Positions 21,671 to 33,080 of a stretch of 64,000 bases of DNA are shown in pieces (position 1 is the stretch's first letter; each line of letters begins with the position of its first letter). Source of the stretch: Nectonema munidae (lineage: Eukaryota; Nematomorpha; Nectonematoida; Nectonematidae). The stretch lies in NCBI GenBank assembly GCA_030549495.1, contig JAUIRK010000001.1:1-64000 (forward strand), given 5' to 3'. Position numbers and translations under genes: made by a program. The notes under the pieces were generated by a model that saw nothing but the letters and a program-made list of their open reading frames with translations, did no database searches and was not told the DNA's origin.

Positions 21671-24600
21671 ATTAATACTGAATTGCAAAACAAGATTATG
21701 ATTGAACGTTTTATTTTTTTGAAAAATTGCATTAATAAAGCTTTGCGTATTATAGCATCTTCTGGAGGTGTTTATGAAGAAGAATCGGATGACTTCTCTA
21801 AAGATCTTCAATGGTTCAAAGATTATAAATCCTACTGCAGTCATGATAAAAATGTTCAGAAATACTGCAAAAATATGTGTCAAGGTAAAATTTTCTTCAA
21901 TGTTCTCCCTTACTTGTTTTATATATATAAGTTTATGAGTTCATTAAATCAGTGATTTCTAAAGCCGGTCCGATGGACAGCTTCGTGTCCGTGCCATGCA
22001 AGTTGTCGATCAGTGGCCTTCCTATCCTTTACTTCTATCAAGTCATAGCTGGATGAGTTGATGAATAAAACTAAGTTCTTCTAAGTAACATGTCATAAAT
22101 TAAGTTTAGAACAATTTAACAAAGCTCTCCTTTGTTTTTACTAAATTTTCGGAGACAAAAAATAAAAAAGTTTTAAAGAATTAGGTTGAGCACATTTTTT
22201 TTAAATATACTTGTTTTCACTCACGATACCATTGACTAAATCTATTCGAGCGTATCCAATGTTTGAAGATAGGATGGGCAGAAAATTAGAAAACCTGCTT
22301 TATTAATATAAATATATAAACATCGATTCTAGGAAATTGCTCGAAATCAATTGCTCGACAGTAAATTGCTCGAAATCACTTGCTCGAAAAACTGCGAGAA
22401 ACAAACAGGCTTATACTAGTATATAATAATAATCTAATATATAATAATTTTAAGCAAATCATATATATATATATCTCATAACCTGTACGGTTGAACGTGG
22501 ATAGACAACTTGAGTGTTATCTCCAACCTGTATACTACGATGATTCATCTCCAACCTGTATACTACGATGATTCATCTCCAACCTGTATACTACAATGAT
22601 TAATCTTCAACCAATATTTGACAAAATATTATTTCATATCGTGCAAATTGCAAAAATATAGGTAATAACTTTTGTAATATCGTATGAGGCATATTAAATC
22701 TTACATCTAGCAAAATATGGACAGAAAGTTTCATATTTTTTGATTTTTTAGAGAATATTTTTCGATTATTTGACGGATATATTATTTAATATCGTGAAAA
22801 AATTGCAAAAATATAGGTAATGACTTATCTAACATCGTCTCCCTGAATGAGGTATATCAAATCTTACATCTAGCAAAATATGGACTGACAGGTTGGAGAT
22901 GAACCATCGCAGTATACAGGTTAGAGATGAATCATCGTAGTATACAGGTTGGAGATGAATCATCGTAGTATACAGGTTGGAGATGAATCATTGTAGTATA
23001 TAGTTTGGAGATAAATCATCGTAGTATATAGGTTGGAGATGAATCATCGTAGTATACAGATTAGAGATGACACTCAAGTTGTCTACCCGCGTTCAACCGT
23101 ACAGGTTATGAGAATATATCATTACATAACAGAGAAAAGTTACCTAAAACTCTTCATACTGAAAAAATATTTCTTCAAATATATTATTAATATTTTAAAG
23201 AATCTCGCATTATACAAATGATATGCCTGTGTGTGTATATGAGTTTAAACAGGTCTGGCAAGGCAAATATTTATGGTAAAATAATCTTGATATTGTTATT
23301 CAGAATGATAAGAGAATTCTAAAAATGTACAATACTTGTATATTTATTGAATATATGTGAAGTCATAATTTTGAGACCGTTTGAAAGGCCTGAAAAATGG
23401 AAAATTAAAAAAAAATTAAATTTAAAAACCTATTCTTATATGGTTGGGTACGCTGATTATAAATATGTAATTTGTTTGAAATGAAAAAAATGTTTGAAAG
23501 TTCGATATTTGAAGACCAATTTTATGGCCTAAAATTTAGAGGTCGACCATTACATGAGGTATAGTTTTGGAAAGTTTGTCACGGATAAGCCTAGGTTGGA
23601 TTTTCCGACAACGGAAGTCAAAAAAGTAATATTTTTTTCACAACAATTAAACATTAATAAAAAAATACAGAAAAGAAAAAATTACAAAAATTGAATATTT
23701 ATTAAAATTCTTCAAATGTACTGCTCTCATCAGAGCTAGCGAACATCTTCTTGAATTCTTCTTCTGTTAAGAGGTCATCATACGTTTCACTGCTATCAGT
23801 TTCTACAAGAGCGTCATCAAGGCTATCATCATACAATGCATCATCTTCAGTTCCATCCATAGCACATGAAATACCACATTTCTTAAAAGATTTCAGAATT
23901 ATATTTGTATCGATATCTTGCCAAGCTTCTTTAATCCAGGCGCATAAGAGAGGCAAAGATGGAGGACTCATATTACCACATTTAGTGAACGTCTTTTCAC
24001 CGTTAATCATCCACTCATTCCATTTCTTTCTGACCGCATCTTTAAATGGGCGGTTGATAGATACATCGAGTGGCTGTAATATGCTAGTTAGACCTCCAGG
24101 AATTACTGCAATGTCAGTTTTGCTTTGTTTTACAGCTTTATCCACAGTCTCAACCAAATGTGAACGAAAGCCATCCCATACAAGAAGAGATTTTTCTCTT
24201 AATAGGGCGCCAGGCCTGATCTTCCATGCCTTTCTTAACCAAAGCTTACATCCTTCTTCATCCATCCAACCCTGTGGATGTAAATGTATGATGACTCCAC
24301 TGGGGAATTTCTCCTTTGGCATTGTCTTCCTCTTAAAAATTACCATTGGCTTTAATTTTGCCCCATCTGCCATGCAAGTCAGAACCACAGTGAACCGAGT
24401 TTTTTCATGCCCAGTTGTTTTTATTAAAATAGATTTTGTCCCAGCCTTATCAACAGTTAGGTTTGAAGGCATATCAAAATTCATAGGAGTTTCATCCATG
24501 TTTCCAATGTGACTTAAACTGTAATTGTTTTTCTTACGAAAAGTAATGACAAGTCTATGAAATCCAGTTATCTTTTCTTCCAATTCCTTGGGTTGCCTTT

Positions 24601-27600
24601 GTGCAATTTTAGTTCCCCTTCTAATAACCAGATTATTCCTTTTCATGAACCGGGAGCACCAATTAGCACTAGCAACAAATTCGGTAATTCCAATTTTCTT
24701 AGCTTCCTTCAAGGCAAAAAATTTTATAGCTCCCCGTGATATTGCGAGTCCAGCATTCCGATTGCTGGTAACCCATTCTTCAACTTTTTCTTCTAGATGT
24801 GGCCACTTGCAGCTCTTTCCACCATTGGCACATTTGTATGATGGCATTTTATTTAAAGTTTCCTTTTTCTTCCTCCAATCACGAACATTCTTTTCTGATA
24901 TGCCATGTTTTTTTGCAGCTTGCACATTGTTGCTGGCTTCAGCAACAGCGATCACTTGAAGTTTAAATTTTGCAGTGAACTTTCTGTATGTATTTACTGG
25001 CATGCTGAAGGGTACTGAATAAAAATATTTTGAGAACTTTTGATCTAAGAAAGAGTAACAGTACAATAGAGTTACACGAATAGTGGAATTGTGTGAAGAG
25101 AAATGAAAGAATAGAAATGAGTGGTTGAAGAGTTATAGTATAAGAATGTGTGATAATGAAACTGTTCGCTAGTTACACAGCGCTTGCTTCGCAATCTTTC
25201 GGTAGTTATAACAAAGTGACTGTAAACAAAGAATGTTTTCTTTTTGTTTCCATTTCCCCTTTTTGTTTTAGTCACTGGTCGTTTTAATGAGCTGTAGTGA
25301 GTATACAGGTATTTTATACATTTTATAGGCATACTCTAAGCTAATAGTTATTACCGGTAAATTTCAATCTTAGACTAGGCTACGGTACCGACTGTTTGTT
25401 TTTTATGAAATTTAGGCATAATGCCAAGCACTGAATGTTAACATAGCCTAGGCTTGGGCTATTGTTAGAATCAAGACTCGAACATTACATGGAGTATATG
25501 TTAAAATCCAAAAATATGCAGTTAAAAATGGGGGTCGACCATTTCATGGGGTAGAACATTACACGGGTATATACGGTATATATTTTTTTGCGGTCAAAGT
25601 TGGAAATTTTGTGATTTTATCAAACTCTCAAAAAAAAACTTCTCCCTTATTTGTTTTATATATATGTTTATGAGTTCATTAAATCAGTGCTTTCTAAAGC
25701 CTGTCCGATGGACAGCTTCGTGTCCGTGCCATGCAAGTTGTCGATCAGTGGCCTTCCTATCCTTTACTTCTATCAAGTCATAGCTGGATGAGTTGATGAA
25801 TAAAAACTAAGTTCTTCTAAGTAACATGTCATAAATTAAGTTAAGAACAATTGAACAAAGCTCTCCTTTGTTTTTACTAAATTTTCGGAGACAAAAAAAT
25901 TAAAATTTTTAAAGAATTAGGTTGAGCACATTTTTTAAAAATATACTTGTTTTCACTCACGATACCATTGACTAAATCTATTCGAGCGTATCCAATTTTT
26001 GAAGATAGGATGGGCAAAAAATTAGAAAACCTGCTTTATTAATACAAATATATGAACATCGATTCTAGGAAATTGCTCGAAATCACTTGCTCGAAAAACA
26101 ATTCCTCCAACTATATCAATTGCTCGAAGTAACTTCAAAGCTCGAAGCACCACGTCAACACGTGTCATCACATCAGACGTGTCTTATACTAAAGAGAGAA
26201 CAAAGTTAAGAAGACATTGTGAATAGAGCAATATGTGGGATGAGTGAGTGCAGCTGAGGGCAGAAAAAGTACCATGACTGTGCAAAGACATTGGGCCAAA
26301 CAATGTTGAAGAATATAATATTTCATACTAATAGAGTAAATATCAACAACAATAGCCATATATTTTTTTTGAAATCACGAAGAATAACTGTAATAACAAA
26401 AATGTGCCCTTTATTTAAACTATGAAAAAAGCAATGTAGAAGAAAATAAGACCTGCTGTATGAATGTAGGCTTTCTTTAATTTTAACTGTTTAGTTAACA
26501 AGAATAAAGTTGCCTTATTTTATCTTAGAATATTAGAAACAAGGTGGCTTTATTTTTTTCGAGCAATTGATAGATCGAGAAATCATTTTTCGAACAATCG
26601 ATTCCGAGCAATTTACCAGATACCATAAACATCCGCATTTCCCCTAAATTGTATAGTAAGTCTTTTCTCAGCTTATATTCGATTTATTTTTCCAAGCTGA
26701 ATTTATTTTAAATTACATAACATTAAAATTAGCATATTTAAATATGTCCTTATTCTGTATTTTGATAAGTAATATCAATCTAAGGTAAAAATCCACAAAA
26801 GTTACTAAGTTCGGCTTCAAGTGATATTGCATGTGAACAAAATTGTGCTGAAGATGAGACGTGTCAAGTTAAAAATCTAATGGAGGCTTGTGATTGTGAT
26901 TTTCAAGGAAAATGTCCAGGTTATTTAATTTTACAAATAATTTTTAAACTACAAGAGCTTTCAAATTTAGAAATATGCGAGCAAGGGTTTTATTATCAAA
27001 CCGATGTTACAGCAACGTGTGAATGTTCAAATAATTTCTTGTTGATAAACCAAAGATGTCAAGGTTAGAGTTTCTTTAATTATATTTCCAAAGTATAATC
27101 CTTTTTTAAGGGCCAAGACGAGCTTCAAAATCTTATATTTTATCATTTCGTGTTTTAAACAATTCAACGTTGGAAGGTTATGCGAAAACAAATAAATACG
27201 CTACAACTTGGCCAGATATATTTGTTGAAAATGATGAGATTGAAAGTTCTGAAAAAGTCATCAATTTCACGTTGAAACAATCTTCCTTCCAAATAAAAGA
27301 CGTTTTAAACTCTATCCGCCTCTCCCAAATTTTAATTCGGTTAGGATCAAAGGGCATAAATTTTACTTACTCAGGATTTCAAAGTAAATCATTTTTACTT
27401 CATTTTACCTAATTTTTCATTTGAAATATTTTTTTTCAAATATACATGAAAAATGAAATTTAATGAATAAAAGTTAGCTCGCCTGTGTCCATTCGCTTTA
27501 TAATATTTGCAAACCGAAATAATGACATCACTGCCCCAAAAAAGTAGTCCAAGTTCTCTGAACTTGCGTTTTATTTTTGAATATATATTTTAGAACATTA

Positions 27601-30600
27601 TTTCAGCTTTCTTTGACTATATCACTGAAATTCACTTTCAATGAGATAAAACTTAATATCATCTCAAAAAAAGATCTTTAAGTTCTCATTGCACTAACAT
27701 ACTATAAAAACATTGGTATTGCTGGCATAACAGAAACATATTATAAATATAGATTTATTCAAAACAAGTGTGAAAAATGTAAATTAGAAGAAAAGCTACA
27801 ATGAAACAAAAATAATAATAATAATTAAAGCTAAGTGAGAGAATATAAAAAATCAACAGATAAAAACATTTTCATGGAAGAACAAGGACGATATAACATA
27901 GAAAATAAAATAATTTGAGATATAATGTTCGAGAATAAAAAACAGCAAATCGATGGTCTTTGGATATTTTATTTTTTGAAGGAAATAATAAATTTTTCAC
28001 CTCTTCTTTTAGTAAAACTGCTAAAATGAGAATAAAAAGTCCTATTTTGCGTAATCTATCTTAATAAAAAAAGTTTAAAATATATTTTTTAATCTGATCT
28101 TCGCTAGTTCCTAAGAAAGCTATCTCTTTTACTTCATCTAATTTGCCGTCTAAACTTAAAAGCAACGACTTTTTTATGACCAGGTTTGAAATATCGAGCA
28201 TTATATCAAAATAATTGTCTGATGTATAAATTATTATAGTATAAAATTTAAAGCTTTTTTATATGAGATACATATAAAGAAAACAATCTGAAGTCTACTA
28301 CAAACTATACAATTAACAAGAAAGCTAGATTCAGAGTCAGACGAATGAATATATCTATAATGATAAGAAAGCTGCAAAAATATCTTACTATTCAACTACA
28401 GATTTGATAAAAAAAAAACATTTAGAAACATAAATATTAAAATTTTAAATTAATTACTATACTAACTCAAGCTGGAAAGTGAAGCTGCAAAAAAAGTAAA
28501 ATGGAGACTCACTCAGAGAGAAAAAAGGAAAAAATGTTAAGGTCCTAGTAACTGAAAATCAAATCTTTGAATTTAAATATTTTTACAATTAGATATATAC
28601 AAAATGCTTTACCCTTTATACTTTGTATATTATGTGGGGTTTTAAAGTTGATTTTTTATTTAATAACAGTGGGGAAGCATTTACACTAGAATCGAACCAA
28701 TTATTTTAATTATTTCTTCAACAAATTTTTATTCAAATGAACAAATTTCGGAACTGACTGCCTAAAGTTCAATCATTTTCTACCATTTCCATATTTTAGC
28801 TCTAATATATACTACGAGCCTGCACTACCAGCCGGAGCTAACATATGATTTTGAGTCTTATTGGTAATTGTTATAAGGAAAGACCTTGAAATAATGTGAT
28901 TAAATAAACGGCGTGAATATAATGAAGACCTTTGCATCGATTTGCGTTGATTCATTAAGAGACAGCAGAGGAATTGAAGAAGGTTTATCTGCTTCTGAAA
29001 AAGGTTTGTGGTTGCTGGATGTAGTATTCAAGGTTGTGGAAGAAAAAACTTGTTTTTTACAAGAAGGTGAATCTAAAAAAATAAATCAATAATAACATCC
29101 CATCGATATCCAAATATTTTTAAAAGATTATATCCTCCTTTTCGATTTTTGGAATCTTATCATTTAAAACTGAGAGAATAAATTCTACTCTTGAGGTTGA
29201 TAAACTTCAAGGAGTTAAAAAGAGATAAATAACAATTGACAAGATTTTACACTTTAATAGATTGAGTCATGTAATGAATGAATTATCTGCTAATGTACAT
29301 AATATATCTTTATTCACTATAACCATGCTATTGTTACACCTAAGAATATATATAATAACTCCAGCAAGTTTTTCAGAACAAAAACATGTTATCCCCTCTT
29401 TATTGGTGATCATTATCTAATTTCTATTGTTTTTACTGAAAAATATTAATAATATTACAAAAGAATTATAAAGCAAGTCAAAAAAATCTATTTAATTTTA
29501 AAAAAAACACTGGCCTGCATTTTAAAACTTTTTAATTTTTATTTTAATCTATTTTTAATATTCTAATATTTTCTGCTATTTCAAAAATCTAAACAATTTT
29601 GTTACTTACATCAGGTAGAAGTTTTAAATTAAACGCGTTTTAAATATTTCATGTATATATAAATAATAAGGCTTCGTTAATAATTGACATCAACCAGTTT
29701 TTGGTAAACAGGAAGTCTCAGCATCTTTGACTGCCAACTTTAAGGACGATGTCCAGCTTGTTTCCAAGAAAAGTGTTCGGACACAGTACATTTGGAGTTT
29801 TAAAGTCTCGCTTTTGGGATATGCGCAAAACCATTTGGCCCATCTCAAGGTGCTTTCGCAAACAACTCTTCTATTCCTAGTCAGACGACGAATCGCTGCC
29901 TTCTTCAAGGCTTCGCCTACTCATCTGCGAAATGCTAAAGACAATATGATTGTAGGTCTATAAGAAATCATTGACAAGCAAATCCAAAGTACTTCGACAA
30001 TCTTTCAAAATTGAACATGATGATGCTTACCGCCTGCTTTGCTACTCAAACTAGATGGGATGCGGCGTCGAGACAGATTGGTGCTTCCAAAATGTCTAAA
30101 TGCCTGCTTTCCCTGGCAGAGCGCCTTCAGTTGTTTTTTTGCCAAAACGAAAGGTCTAACCCAAAGGGAAAAATGCCAGAGCACCGCAAGGACGTAAGAA
30201 AGTGAAAAATTTAACAAAGTACTGAGGGATGTTACGAACGTAAAATTGGACGACCCTCAGTCACCAATCAAAAGAAATAACTCGTCCAACTCGTTTCCGG
30301 AGTCGTCAAACGTTCAAGCCTGGCCAGAAATTGAACAAATGGAAGAAGGATTGGCGACACTCGACACAGATGAAGAAAAAGATGTGAATGAAATGGAATG
30401 GCCCAGGATAGATGATGTTGAGGAGGTCCTGGCCAAACACGAGGGCGTTATCTTACCGTCAAAACCCAACATCGTGCTTGAAAAGGATCTCCTTGAGGAC
30501 GCCCTAAATACGGTTTTTCATTAAGATTTCGTAAGAGTCTTGACTGAGCCCATTGAGGATCTTCTGACACCAGAAAAGTTCATCAATTTAGTAAAAGAAG

Positions 30601-32458
30601 AAAGTTATGTGTCGAGGTTTGGCCTAAAAATAACCGCTTCTATGTACTATTATTTCGACAGAATTGAACCTATAACTTAACCTAACTTAACTTAGCCTAT
30701 AACGCTAAAGAATGGAGAAAAATCTTTACACAAATACTGTCCAATGATGACGACACAACCGAGCCACCAGAAGTTTTGAGGATGTGCCCCCCTTTTCTAA
30801 ATAAACTTAAATGATAAAAAAATAAAACGCAAAATACATGTAACAATAACCGTACATTACTAAAGCTCAGTCAAATTTGCTATTATTAATCTAAATGAAA
30901 GTTTAACAAAGTAACAATCAATAACTAAATAGGTTAAAAAAAAATTTAATTAATAAAACACACTTATTGATTAAATGGAGAAATATTCATAATTCTCTCT
31001 TTTCTAAAATTAATTTTTTTAATGATTTGTTCTAAGGACATCGTTATAAAGCAACATAGAAAATATATCGTGAAAATTCATTATTTAAAATTAAAAATTT
31101 TTGCTCTTAACGCCATCTAAATTCTCTTTGTGTGCTTCAAATGACGCCTTTTCGGTATCTTCATAAGTGCATAAAGTGTTTGTTATTAATTCACATCCTC
31201 TAAGTAATGCAAAATCGTCTCCTTTAAATATATAAAATTTCATTGAGAAAGAAAGCAAATGATTAGTTCTAAAAATCTGCCTCAATATGTTAGTATCTTT
31301 TCTATTTTCAAAACAAATATATTTTGTAAAACGAAATATCCCTCTTCTAACTGAAACACATTCGCTACATCCATGCTCATAACTACTTTAATGCTATTTT
31401 TAATCTCTTTTATATTTTAGATATTCATGTGAAAGATATTAAACTAAGAAAAACCCGTATTGGAAATTATGTGGTAAAATTTATTTCGCCATTATCTGGC
31501 ACATGCCAACTCTATTCCAGTAACATGTTGGGTACTTATTAAAATATTATTTTTGATCTCATTTTATTTCTCGTTTACCATTCTAGATTTTGAAACTTTC
31601 AAAGTTGTAAAAGGAGAAAACTACACGTTTGAAACGCGCTATACTTCATTTGAAATAGGATGCTACTCTTGGAACGTAGCTGAGAGTAGAAGTAACTTGA
31701 AAATTGAGTTTTTCGGTAAATAAATAATTGCAACAAATGAAAAATTCATAATTTTTTTATTGCAAAGGAGATGCTTGGATAGGTAATAATGTAGTTAAAT
31801 CCATTGAACATGTTGAAAATGTTGGATTAGTGTTGACATTTTATGAAGATATTATTTATCCTATGGCCAAAGTTCTTTGTAAATATACAAGAAGTAAGAT
31901 ATATAATATAAGAAAAAAAGAAAACTATTATTTATACTTTTTAGGTTACAAGTATGGCAATAAAGATGATTCAAGTCCAGACTCTATATCTTCAAATCCT
32001 TTGAAATTCTTTAATAATCATGCAGACATACGCTTTTTAATCAGGGATTCTAATAGAACATTTGCAGGATATCTTTTTTCCATATTTTTCAATGAAAACG
32101 ATAGTAAGACTAAAATATTTTAACTATAAATGTTTGATATAATCACGTACTTATAGGGATTGCAATAACTGCTATGCACCATGACGAAATGGGTGTTTCC
32201 TTTTGGTATTTGTTTAACGCTGATGGAGTGTGTTCCGTGAATTACAATCGTAATAAATATTTTACAAATTTTATTTGCCCAATATTCTAATTTTTTCTTT
32301 AAGAAAAGTATAAAGTTTATGCAGATCAAGAAGTTTTAGAATTCAGTCAAAATAAAACGATGATTGAGTGTTGGAATAAGGATTCAAAAAAGAGCACATT
32401 GCAAATATCACTAAATAAGAAGATTACCATTAAAGTTTATCATGATGACTTTTATTAA
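21671..32458 (+). CDS. Ten-exon host gene of unknown family, modular cysteine-containing protein
   Basis: Exons: about 21695-21884, 26785-26919, 26956-27063, 27111-27383, 31421-31531, 31587-31715, 31768-31893, 31945-32103, 32157-32249 and 32304-32458 (stop TAA), about 490 residues in this window. Every junction is GT..AG, and each intron is phase 1, so the internal exons are multiples of three. Small introns are 36-56 bases; two are 4.9 and 4.0 kb. Exons 2-3 hold an EGF-like cysteine pattern (CECSNNFLLINQRC). Exons 6 and 10 resemble each other (YTSFEIGCYSW against NKTMIECWN), as do 7 and 9, suggesting repeated beta modules. Phase-1 symmetry is typical of shuffled extracellular domains. I see no convincing signal peptide: the start may be ATG 21698, or exon 1 may be internal with an acceptor at 21693-21694. 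Function unknown. Confidence 0.7.
21904..22391. repeat. Direct repeat U, left copy (in intron 1)
   Basis: This segment is nearly identical to 25641-26098; both contain GTCCGATGGACAGCTTCGTG, CCATGCAAGTTGTCGATCAG and ACCATTGACTAAATCTATTC. It begins about 20 bases after the exon 1 donor. Its right end is the left end of the GGAAATTGCTCGAAATC element seen complete at 26064-26628. Confidence 0.85.
22465..23195. mobile_element. R28 foldback element with 28-base minisatellite on both arms
   Basis: The outer arms are inverted copies of CATAACCTGTACGGTTGAAC (left) and its complement (right, about 23088-23113). Next to them are 28-base units CAGGTTGGAGATGAATCATC+GTAGTATA: about three inverted units on the left (22525-22610) and about six on the right (22890-23060). 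The spacer contains two direct copies of a block of about 130 bases (GCAAAAATATAGGTAAT...ACATCTAGCAAAATATGGAC). Related pieces are at 50-200 and 43590-43785. The units abut with no spacers, so this is a minisatellite. Confidence 0.8.
23530..25580 (-). mobile_element. Pogo/Tigger-type DNA transposon in intron 1
   Basis: It contains an uninterrupted transposase gene on the minus strand (23702-25003). The 5' side ends near 25577 in sequence whose complement is CCGTATATACCCGTGTAATG, next to TA, as expected for a pogo terminus. A matching inverted terminus on the other side was not found. Instead GGTCGACCATTACATG at about 23531 repeats, in direct orientation, the motif GGTCGACCATTTCATG at about 25531. 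The left boundary is therefore uncertain. Insertion is antisense to the host gene. Confidence 0.75.
23702..25003 (-). CDS. Pogo/Tigger-type transposase, intact frame
   Basis: A 433-residue protein counted from MPVNTYRKFTAKFKL; the open frame extends 21 codons further upstream, but this Met fits the family start. Residues about 5-50 form a CENP-B/Psq-like helix-turn-helix (AAKKHGISEKNVRDWRKKKE). Residues about 65-135 form a second Tc5-type DNA-binding helix-turn-helix. The DDE_1 catalytic domain follows with GNMDETPMNFDMPS, LLVWDGFRSHL and ILQPLDVSINRPFK, i.e. three aspartates in canonical context. The C-terminus is acidic (DDALYDDSLDDALVE). No stop or frame shift is seen, so it may be a recent or still functional copy. 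Family proteins excise and insert at TA. A domesticated gene is an alternative, but the flanking terminus-like sequence favours a transposon. Confidence 0.9.
   Translation of the reverse strand: MPVNTYRKFTAKFKLQVIAVAEASNNVQAAKKHGISEKNVRDWRKKKETLNKMPSYKCANGGKSCKWPHLEEKVEEWVTSNRNAGLAISRGAIKFFALKEAKKIGITEFVASANWCSRFMKRNNLVIRRGTKIAQRQPKELEEKITGFHRLVITFRKKNNYSLSHIGNMDETPMNFDMPSNLTVDKAGTKSILIKTTGHEKTRFTVVLTCMADGAKLKPMVIFKRKTMPKEKFPSGVIIHLHPQGWMDEEGCKLWLRKAWKIRPGALLREKSLLVWDGFRSHLVETVDKAVKQSKTDIAVIPGGLTSILQPLDVSINRPFKDAVRKKWNEWMINGEKTFTKCGNMSPPSLPLLCAWIKEAWQDIDTNIILKSFKKCGISCAMDGTEDDALYDDSLDDALVETDSSETYDDLLTEEEFKKMFASSDESSTFEEF
25641..26098. repeat. Direct repeat U, right copy (in intron 1)
   Basis: Near-identical partner of 21904-22391. 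The pair brackets the R28 foldback element and the pogo element. Confidence 0.85.
26064..26630. mobile_element. MITE-like element with AATTGCTCGAAATC ends
   Basis: TCTAGGAAATTGCTCGAAAT at about 26064 faces CGAGCAATTTACCAGA at about 26613-26628 as imperfect inverted ends. Both subterminal regions contain several further copies of GCTCGA/TCGAGC. There is no coding content and no clear target duplication. It lies just upstream of exon 2. Confidence 0.6.
27384..28921. other. Intron 4 of the ten-exon gene, first part, nothing recognised
   Basis: AT-rich sequence without repeat boundaries or substantial open frames on either strand. Confidence 0.5.
28922..29092 (+). other. Unassigned 56-codon open frame within intron 4
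   Basis: ATG at 28922 opens a short frame (MKTFASICVDSLRDSRGIEE...) ending at TAA 29090-29092. Its codon use is more gene-like than the surrounding AT-rich DNA. It shows no domain I recognise and no evident splice sites in phase with the host gene. It may be a fragment of an old element, an unrelated exon, or chance. Confidence 0.2.
29690..30660 (+). other. GC-richer block with broken open frames, unidentified
   Basis: About 1 kb inside intron 4 has clearly higher GC than its flanks. Open frames include 29727-29963 (plus), 29690-29908 and 30005-30217 (minus) and an acidic plus-strand frame 30246-30524 (MEWPRIDDVEEVLAKHEGVI). The frames look coding-like but short and not alignable to a family I know. 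A decayed element or pseudogene of different compositional origin is likely. A run of degenerate TTAACC units follows at about 30671-30697. Confidence 0.35.
30772..30800. repeat. Solo end of the CAGGGGCGCACATCC hAT family
   Basis: TTTTGAGGATGTGCCCCCCT matches the inner-to-outer right terminus of the 2071-5300 element (TTTTGAGGATGTGCGCCCC). The terminal CTG is not present, so it is a relic. Confidence 0.5.
30800..31420. other. Intron 4, last part, nothing recognised
   Basis: AT-rich. A 64-residue minus-strand frame at 31091-31285 has no recognisable features. The acceptor for exon 5 (TATATTTTAG) ends at 31420. Confidence 0.5.
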
Positions 32459-32546
32459 AAACAACGATTTTTCTTTTCACCCACGTGATTCACTAATTAA
32501 TAATATTTTAAAATTTTTTTTGTGATTTTGAAGAAAAAAATGGTAA

Positions 32547-32552
32547 AATAAA
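32547..32552 (+). promoter_or_regulatory. Likely polyadenylation signal of the ten-exon gene
   Basis: AATAAA lies about 90 bases after the stop codon at 32456-32458, at the expected distance for a short 3' UTR. Confidence 0.5.
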
Positions 32553-32749
32553 CTTTTTAACATATATACAATTGTATTCTTATTTTAATGGCATTTAAAT
32601 ACAAACTTAATGTTTTTTTATTGGCAATTGTATTTTCATATTCTGATAGTAAGAATTATTGTATTTGTATTGAAATTTCAAAGAGTATACTCAACTCTTG
32701 TAAAAAGTAAGCAGATGTTAACAATATTAGTGAAATTTATATGAAATAG

Positions 32750-33080
32750 TATAACTTTTTATACGAAATTAACCATGCTAGTCCTATTTCTGGACTCAGT
32801 TTTCGATTTTAGGGTTCGAAAATATCTGCAAGTATCACTTAAATATGCGATTTACGTCTGAAAACTGTCTCCGAAAATATTATTTCAAATTTTATATCAA
32901 ATATATGTTTTTATACCAAATTAAACATACTAGTTTCATTTCTGGACTCAGTTTTTGCATTTAGGATTTGAAAATACCCATAAGTTTCAATCAAATTTGC
33001 GGTTTACTTCTAAGAATTTTCTGCAAAAACATTCATTCAAGCTTTACATGAAATATAAGTTTTTATTACAATAATATTTA
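32750..33080. repeat. Relic of twin-array element, array 1 units
   Basis: Two diverged array-1 monomers begin at landmarks about 32774 (CATGCTAGT) and 32936 (CATACTAGTTTCATTTCTGG) and contain TTTGCGGTTTACTTCT. They lie about 200 bases downstream of the ten-exon gene, with no termini. Confidence 0.75.

Noticed and set aside
22890-23060. 28-base repeats as a CRISPR array
   Set aside because: Units abut head to tail without spacers, are diverged, appear inverted on the other arm and in dispersed copies, and the window is clearly eukaryotic.
23751-24512. 253-residue plus-strand open frame
   Set aside because: It is the antisense shadow of the intact pogo transposase; the minus-strand protein has recognisable domains and the plus-strand one does not.
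21904-26098. The direct repeats as LTRs of a retroelement
   Set aside because: They lack TG..CA ends and contain fragments of another repeat. No gag-pol type coding lies between them and only a pogo gene and R28 are enclosed.
30671-30697. TTAACC run as telomeric DNA
   Set aside because: Only a few degenerate units lie within an intron; too short and irregular for a telomere or a clear interstitial array.
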